Below are positions 44,103-48,463 of a DNA stretch of 48,463 nucleotides, piece by piece. The position numbers and the translations under genes were made by a program. Origin of the DNA: Nitrospirales bacterium (GTDB lineage Bacteria > Nitrospirota > Nitrospiria > Nitrospirales > UBA8639); assembly GCA_021604005.1 (NCBI GenBank), contig BQIV01000036.1:1-48463 (forward strand), read 5' to 3'. Position 1 is the first letter of the stretch, and each line of letters begins with the position of its first letter. The notes beneath the pieces were generated by a model. That model was given only the letters and a program-made list of their open reading frames with translations. It did no database searches and was not told the origin of the DNA.

Positions 44103-44570
44103 TTACCGGAGATGCCGTTTTTTTTTCAAGATTTTCGGTATCGGGTGCAGTGCCGTCAGAATGGTCTGTTCTTTCCGTTTCATGCGTCTGGCTTCCAGTG
44201 CTCCACGCTCATGATCGTAGCCGACGAGATGCAGAATGCCATGGATGAGGAGTTGTAGCAACTCTCGATCAATGGAGTGCCCATAGGCTGCAGCTTGACG
44301 CTTGGCTGTTGGTATGGAGATCACGACATCCCCGAGTAATGCCGTGCGAGGACCGGGTCCTTCCCATAAAGGGAACGCCAGTACGTCGGTCGGTCGGTTC
44401 TGATGCCGATACCGCCGGTTTAACGTTTGCATGCGAGTGTTCCCTACGAGCTCAAGACTCAGTTCAGAGTCCGGGACGCCGGCTTTGGCTAGCACGTCCT
44501 GCGCAAGAGTCCGAAGGGCGTGTTCGTTGATCCGTGTGTGGCGAAGCCGGGAGCGGAGGAGTACGGACAT
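44103..44570 (-). CDS. ybeY: Endoribonuclease YbeY
   Basis: This is a protein of 155 residues. YbeY is a metal-dependent endoribonuclease for 16S rRNA maturation and ribosome quality control. The metal motif H110-G-I-L-H114-L-V-G-Y-D-H120 is intact. N-R-R-Y-R-H-Q-N-R-P-T-D-V-L-A-F-P is the other family signature. The basic C-terminal tail (K-I-L-K-K-K-R-H-L-R) is normal for the family. It lies 72 bases after phoH and before ftsY; the phoH-ybeY order is widespread. Confidence 0.96.
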   Translation of the reverse strand: MSVLLRSRLRHTRINEHALRTLAQDVLAKAGVPDSELSLELVGNTRMQTLNRRYRHQNRPTDVLAFPLWEGPGPRTALLGDVVISIPTAKRQAAAYGHSIDRELLQLLIHGILHLVGYDHERGALEARRMKRKEQTILTALHPIPKILKKKRHLR

Positions 44571-44642
44571 CAGTCCGGTCTATTTCTCGGTAGAGCCCAC
44601 ATCAAAAACGGCCGTGCTTTCTTGGCGTGCAGCAGATGGGTA

Positions 44643-45620
44643 TCATCGGGATTCCTGTGTGTGTGAGGTTTTCTGTCCATATTGATCGTAGGCTTTAATA
44701 ATGGCTCGTACTAAAGCATGCCGGACCACATCGCGTTCTGTAAAATGAATAAATTTAATATCTTCAATGTCATGCAGGATTTCGGCGATTTGCACAAGGC
44801 CGGATGTCTGGGTTGGTGGCAGGTCGACTTGGGTAATGTCGCCGGTCACAATGGCTTTGGACTGAGTCCCCAATCGTGTTAAGAACATTTTCATCTGTTC
44901 CGCCGTGGCATTTTGCGATTCATCGAGAATCACAAATGCATCGTTCAGCGTTCGTCCCCGCATGAATGCTAACGGAGCAATCTCGATTTCCCCACGTTCG
45001 ACTAACCGGTTGGCGCGTTCAATATCCATCATGCTGTACAGTGCATCGTACAGTGGGCGAAGATATGGATGGACTTTGGCAATCATGTCACCGGGGAGAA
45101 AACCCAGCCGTTCTCCAGCCTCGACAGCCGGTCGTGCGAGGACGATTCGACTGACTTCGCGTTTGTTAAACGCGGCTAATGCCATGGCCATGGCCAGAAA
45201 GGTTTTGCCCGTGCCGGCTGGGCCAATGGCAATGACCAAGTCATACTGTTGAATGGCTTCAATATAGGCTTGCTGAGCCGGGGACTTCGGTACAATACCA
45301 CCCTTTTTCAGGCTGGCGGTGCTTGGCGATGGATCAAGTGTGAATTTTTTGAGCGGACGGTCAAGTTCCGTTTCGGTGGAACGAAGCGCACGAGTGATAT
45401 CGTCGGGTTTCAATTCATAGTAGTCGCGTGTCCAATCGCCTAATTCATGCAAGATGCGTTCTGCTCGCAGCACCGCATCGGGCTGGCCCTGTAATGTAAT
45501 TTCATCACCCCGGGCCGTCATATCGACATTGAGTTCGCCTTCAATCATACGGAGATGCAAGTCATGGGGGCCAAACAGGTTGGCGAGATCGACTCCTTCT
45601 TTGAGCTTCAGTTTTTTCAC
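44643..45620 (-). CDS. phoH: PhoH-like ATPase
   Basis: This is a protein of about 325 residues. PhoH/YbeZ proteins are P-loop ATPases linked to RNA handling and ribosome quality control with YbeY. The Walker A is G-P-A-G-T-G-K-T (133-140), followed by L-A-R-P-A-V-E-A-G-E-R-L-G-F-L-P-G-D and I-L-D-E-S-Q-N-A-T. The start is uncertain. The frame is open far upstream into the mutM end, but homologous sequence begins near K-K-L-K-L-K-E-G. I chose GTG 45620. AAAGGAA, the only good ribosome-binding site, lies about 20 bases earlier, next to an ATT codon. A TTG at 45653 is another option. Confidence 0.85.
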   Translation of the reverse strand: MKKLKLKEGVDLANLFGPHDLHLRMIEGELNVDMTARGDEITLQGQPDAVLRAERILHELGDWTRDYYELKPDDITRALRSTETELDRPLKKFTLDPSPSTASLKKGGIVPKSPAQQAYIEAIQQYDLVIAIGPAGTGKTFLAMAMALAAFNKREVSRIVLARPAVEAGERLGFLPGDMIAKVHPYLRPLYDALYSMMDIERANRLVERGEIEIAPLAFMRGRTLNDAFVILDESQNATAEQMKMFLTRLGTQSKAIVTGDITQVDLPPTQTSGLVQIAEILHDIEDIKFIHFTERDVVRHALVRAIIKAYDQYGQKTSHTQESR

Positions 45621-45666
45621 GTAGTGCGTCGACGCAATGTTCCTTTCCGGCAAATCCAGAGTAAGA

Positions 45667-45695
45667 AGTCTAGCAGAGGGAATGAGGTGAGACAA
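45667..45695 (-). promoter_or_regulatory. Promoter candidate for phoH
   Basis: On the minus strand TTGTCT (45695-45690) and TAGACT (45672-45667) are separated by 17 bases, each four of six. Transcription would begin near 45660, just before the AAAGGAA site. This supports a phoH start inside 45620-45655 rather than far upstream. Confidence 0.35.
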
Positions 45696-45834
45696 GATTG
45701 TGTCTATTGCCGAATTGAGATATTCCGCCGCACATCGTGGGTATCTGAATGAACGTACAAGGGGTATTTGAATGAATAGCATGGAGGGGGCAAACGGGAA
45801 CGCCAGTGCCTGAGCCCAGGGAACGGTTGTCCGG

Positions 45835-46665
45835 CTATCTGCGTTTTTGACACATTGGACAGTAAAACGACCTGCGTTCGGTAACAAGACGTCGAATGGT
45901 CGTGGGGCAGCCACGGACACAGGGGCGCCCGGTTTTTTGATAAATCACATGCTGTTTTTGGTATTGCCCTCGTGTCCCATCGGGAGCGCGAAAATCCCGA
46001 ATCGAAGAACCACCGCTCCGAATGGCTTTCCGAAGAATCGTGTGCATGGAATCGTACAGCCGAGCAATTGCGGCTTTCGATAGTCGACAGCCCTGCGTGT
46101 GGGGATGAATGCGGGCATCGTACAGAATTTCATTGGCGTAAATATTCCCAATTCCCGCAAGGTTGTGTTGATTTAAGAGGAAGGCTTTCAATCGTCCACG
46201 TGTGCGATGGATGCGATCATAAAAATTTTCTTGGGAGAGTGATAAAGGGTCAACCCCGAATCGACGCTGGGTAAATTGGTGTACGTGCTCGGCGTCGAAT
46301 AAATACACGCGCCCAAATCGTCTTGGATTCCAGTAGTGCAGCGTCGATTCGTGTGATGATGGGAATGTGAATGTTAGGTGGATGTGTTTGTGATAGCCGG
46401 CACTGGCTGAATGAAAGAGAAACAAGCCTGTCATGCCGAGTTCGGCAACCATATATCGTATATCTTGGTTCTTGGTACATGTGAAAATCAGACTTTTCCC
46501 TTTTCGAGTGATATCGGTAATACGCGACCCTCGATACCAATGGTGGGTGGAGAGTCCGGTTTGGATGATGTCCGATCGTCGTATGTGAAACTCGTGAATG
46601 GTGCTTCCACCAATATGTACCCGAAGTTGGTTGAGGATGACTTCAACCTCAGGAAGTTCTGGCAT
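45835..46665 (-). CDS. mutM: Formamidopyrimidine-DNA glycosylase MutM (Fpg)
   Basis: This is a protein of 276 residues. It removes 8-oxoguanine and other oxidised purines from DNA and cuts the strand. The N-terminus M-P-E-L-P-E-V-E supplies the catalytic proline and glutamate. K-G-K-S-L-I-F carries the conserved lysine. N-L-A-G-I-G-N-I-Y-A-N-E forms the helix-two-turn-helix. The C-terminal zinc finger has Cys249, Cys253, Cys269 and Cys272; the usual C-x2-C of the first pair is C-x3-C here. It is followed by phoH after 214 bases. Confidence 0.95.
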   Translation of the reverse strand: MPELPEVEVILNQLRVHIGGSTIHEFHIRRSDIIQTGLSTHHWYRGSRITDITRKGKSLIFTCTKNQDIRYMVAELGMTGLFLFHSASAGYHKHIHLTFTFPSSHESTLHYWNPRRFGRVYLFDAEHVHQFTQRRFGVDPLSLSQENFYDRIHRTRGRLKAFLLNQHNLAGIGNIYANEILYDARIHPHTQGCRLSKAAIARLYDSMHTILRKAIRSGGSSIRDFRAPDGTRGQYQKQHVIYQKTGRPCVRGCPTTIRRLVTERRSFYCPMCQKRR

Positions 46666-46733
46666 GGAGGGGCGAGACTTTCTGCTGAATGGGGTGCGAG
46701 GAATGAGTCATAATAGAGATTGAAGTTGGCAGG

Positions 46734-47150
46734 TTATGTGGATGTTTTTTGTCGTAAGAGTTTGACCTTTTCAATTGTGTGCTCGAGGCGAGGGAGCGGT
46801 GTTGTCCCTTCCCGGCGCTCCCGCACGAACTCTACGGCTTTCTCATAACTCATACCTTGCAGACAACAGAGGTACGCAATCATGACAGACACCGATCGTC
46901 CCATTCCCGCCCGGCATGCGATGAGAATTTGATGGTCTGGGAGGTGACGTTCGAGCCATGCCAGGGCAGACTCAATATCCATTGGCACGGCTTCGGTATA
47001 TTCGCGAAGCGGAATTCTGCCAAGCACAACACCTTTGGGGGGAATTAACTTGCTTTCAAGGGCCGTCCAGAGCAATGCCGAGATGACTGGAGGGGGGCTG
47101 TGGGCGTCATCAATGTTCCCGATGTATAGTGAACCAAGAAGGTTGTCCAT
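46734..47150 (-). CDS. Dual-specificity protein phosphatase-like enzyme
   Basis: This is a protein of 138 residues from ATG 47150; the frame is open further upstream but the domain begins at L-Y-I-G-N-I-D-D-A. The signature I-A-C-R-A-G-M-G-R-S-V-S-V (catalytic Cys79, R85) is the P-loop of protein tyrosine/dual-specificity phosphatases, with Ala in place of the usual His before the Cys. The upstream R-I-P-L-R-E-Y-T loop has Glu and no obvious general-acid Asp. A bacterial DSP could act on phosphotyrosine, phosphoserine or phosphoinositide-like substrates. It lies downstream of no partner on its strand; mutM follows 68 bases after it. Confidence 0.8.
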   Translation of the reverse strand: MDNLLGSLYIGNIDDAHSPPPVISALLWTALESKLIPPKGVVLGRIPLREYTEAVPMDIESALAWLERHLPDHQILIACRAGMGRSVSVMIAYLCCLQGMSYEKAVEFVRERREGTTPLPRLEHTIEKVKLLRQKTST

Positions 47151-47413
47151 TACGATACGTCTCGCGAGTGAGGCCCTAAATATGCCGATGTTATCTTGTT
47201 TGTAGCTTGGATGAAGGGTATACGGCAAGCATGTTGACGGGTAAAGCATTCCTCATGCGTTCATGTGATGCCGGAGTCATGGGTTCGTTGAGTGGTGCAA
47301 TGAGTTGCGGATGGTCGGATGGATACCTATACTATCCTTGTATACACGGCAAGTATCGGACAAGAATGTGTATGAACGCTCGTGTCTGTGCATGTTGATG
47401 AGGGAACACGAAC

Positions 47414-47767
47414 ATGATGACTGTACCGGAAGTTGAAGAACGTCTTGGCCTGGTAGAATGTGCCATTTGCAAATCCAATCGCTTTGGCATTGATAGTCGA
47501 ACAGTCAACGAGGGTGATGAATGGAAAGCGATTTGTCGTGATTGTTACTATACATTCCCCGTTCATACTGATATGGAGTTTTACCTGCGGACTCAACCTG
47601 ATGTCCCGTATCGCCTTCGTGATATTGCCTGCCGTTTTTGTGAACAACGTGGGGTGACACTCAATTTTCGTATCATTATGTCTGTCCGGGAGTCGATTTA
47701 TTTTGTCACATGCCAACATTGTCACAAAGAATTTCCTGAGCGCTCGTCACTTGAAGCCTTTGAATAA
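47414..47767 (+). CDS. Duplicated zinc-ribbon protein
   Basis: This is a protein of 117 residues. GAGGG lies about nine bases before the ATG. Eight cysteines make two C-x2-C/C-x2-C sets: C16, C19, C41, C44 and C73, C76, C100, C103. Each module runs A/E-C-x-x-C, a beta hairpin, then C-x-x-C-x3-F-P followed by an acidic helix, so it is an internal duplication. Two zinc ions are expected. Such small proteins often bind nucleic acid or another protein, but no family is recognised. The protein has no signal peptide. The gene is followed after 34 bases by a small acidic protein gene. Confidence 0.8.
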   Translation: MMTVPEVEERLGLVECAICKSNRFGIDSRTVNEGDEWKAICRDCYYTFPVHTDMEFYLRTQPDVPYRLRDIACRFCEQRGVTLNFRIIMSVRESIYFVTCQHCHKEFPERSSLEAFE

Positions 47768-47801
47768 TCACCAATCACTTGTCTAAGAATCGAGACGCAC
47801 T

Positions 47802-48014
47802 ATGGACAATGAAAAAGAATCCTCACCTCCCGAGCAAAATTCCGATTCCTCAACCTCATCGTCTTCGCCTCAGAAAGACTCTAAAGGCCGTAAAGAGCTC
47901 AATGTGGTATCCGTGCCAAATGATCGGGATATGATCGCAGAAGAGATGGCCGAGCTTTTCGAAGAAGATCAAGTCACGCATCAACATGGCAACAGCGAAC
48001 CCGAAGGTGACTAG
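47802..48014 (+). CDS. Small acidic, disordered protein
   Basis: This is a protein of 70 residues. The first 27 are rich in S, E, D and P, then a basic patch K-G-R-K-E-L-N, and a helix rich in E and A (M-I-A-E-E-M-A-E-L-F-E-E-D). It is probably mostly disordered. No strong ribosome-binding site is visible; only GAG lies near. It is 34 bases after the zinc-ribbon gene and may be cotranscribed with it. The function is unknown. Confidence 0.5.
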   Translation: MDNEKESSPPEQNSDSSTSSSSPQKDSKGRKELNVVSVPNDRDMIAEEMAELFEEDQVTHQHGNSEPEGD

Positions 48015-48063
48015 GGCATTTGTAATTTGAGGCCTTGAACGGCGTGATGCCTATTAATTGAAG

Positions 48064-48090
48064 GAATGGCGTCAAGGGCGTTCGCCATTC
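48064..48090. promoter_or_regulatory. Perfect inverted repeat of eight bases
   Basis: GAATGGCG (48064-48071) and CGCCATTC (48083-48090) are separated by 11 bases. No T-run follows, so an intrinsic terminator is unlikely; it could be a binding site or a leader hairpin for the small frame at 48107. Confidence 0.4.
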
Positions 48091-48106
48091 GGAACTACCA
48101 TACCCT

Positions 48107-48265
48107 ATGGGCATCTGCAATCAAGACTCCAAATTACTTGAGGATATTCGTGTAAAGTGGCACATCGCTAGAGCCCTAAATAAGCACAATAATGACCGTA
48201 CCCTTGGGCTCCTGTCACGAAAGCTTTTGATGGAGCAATTCATTGCTGAGCTAAATATCTGCTGA
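48107..48265 (+). CDS. Possible small protein of 52 residues
   Basis: This is an open frame from ATG 48107 to TGA 48263-48265. The residues are helical and balanced in charge (L-L-E-D-I-R-V-K-W-H-I-A-R-A-L, then L-L-S-R-K-L-L-M-E-Q-F-I-A-E-L), unlike a random frame. A clear ribosome-binding site is missing. It begins 17 bases after the inverted repeat. The family is not recognised, and chance cannot be excluded. Confidence 0.3.
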   Translation: MGICNQDSKLLEDIRVKWHIARALNKHNNDRTLGLLSRKLLMEQFIAELNIC

Positions 48266-48463
48266 GACCATCAAGCTCTCAAAATAATTGTACGCTTCTC
48301 TAATTGCGTCCAAGTCAAGAGGAAACGAGTTTCGTTCTCCCTTTTTAGAATCCTAGCAGGAACATGCGTCTCTCCGTGGTCATGCTCCCCATTCGTGGAA
48401 GTGCCACAAGATGCTGGCCGTAGCGGGCGAGGCAGAGCCATCTAAGCGACGTGGTCAGGATTC
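48266..48463. other. Window end, no gene seen
   Basis: I found no gene, tRNA or strong hairpin in these 198 bases. A gene crossing the window edge cannot be ruled out. Confidence 0.4.

Noticed and set aside
1-48463. CRISPR arrays, insertion sequences and prophage genes
   Set aside because: No regularly spaced repeats with unique spacers, no transposase motifs and no phage structural genes were recognised; the only tandem repeat is the polyproline-codon tract.

Overview
The window is a chromosomal segment of roughly even base composition. It most resembles the phylum Nitrospirota, a Nitrospira-like organism. That assignment is an inference from gene order and protein flavour: a lone citramalate synthase, an AlaC-Hom-ThrC-ApgM-like-LysC block, rimP-nusA-infB-ylxP-rbfA-truB-rpsO-pnp-M16, and Gram-negative envelope genes. 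I see no rRNA, no transposase, no prophage, no CRISPR array and no plasmid functions. It is mainly core genome with small lineage-specific genes between the blocks.

Layout. 1-5520: a 5'-truncated surface protein with an extreme polyproline segment and beta-repeats, then an exported YbjN-like protein, a tiny HExxH lipoprotein and a SWIM zinc-finger/coiled-coil protein. 5663-6538 (minus): a MinD/ParA-type ATPase. 6611-16838 (plus): a long information-processing operon preceded by a good promoter and a leader that ends in an intrinsic terminator, so it is probably attenuated. 17034-18288: two exported proteins of unknown function that look like distant tandem paralogues, closed by a strong terminator shared with mutS. 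18351-23946 (minus): pdxJ-nnr-tsaE-mutS. 24186-31957 (plus): an amino-acid operon, alaC-hom-thrC-(ApgM-like)-lysC-cimA. 32110-32962: ihfA, a MerR-type regulator and tRNA-Pro(GGG). 33761-36655: a GT2 glycosyltransferase, a LAB_N membrane protein and an ArnT-like transferase, a likely lipid A or envelope glycan modification set. 37112-38503: a malic enzyme with an N-terminal ACT domain. 38597-47150 (minus): a PAP2 phosphatase, a periplasmic beta-propeller, a divergent M1 metallopeptidase, ftsY, ybeY, phoH, mutM and a dual-specificity phosphatase. 47414-48265 (plus): a duplicated zinc-ribbon protein and two small proteins.

How the genes work together. The rimP-pnp block covers ribosome maturation, transcription elongation, initiation and RNA turnover. 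The alaC-cimA block joins alanine formation, the aspartate-to-threonine and lysine branch, and the citramalate entry to isoleucine. No classical homoserine kinase (thrB) lies in that operon. Its place is taken by a phosphoglycerate-mutase-like protein of the alkaline phosphatase superfamily, in which most metal-binding positions appear to be lost. I consider this the most interesting point in the window.

Other points worth attention are the rimP leader, the tandem exported paralogues, the M1 peptidase lacking GAMEN, the internally duplicated zinc-ribbon protein, and the 25-proline run in the first gene. Promoters, hairpins and start codons were judged by eye. Family names come from motif recognition, not searches.
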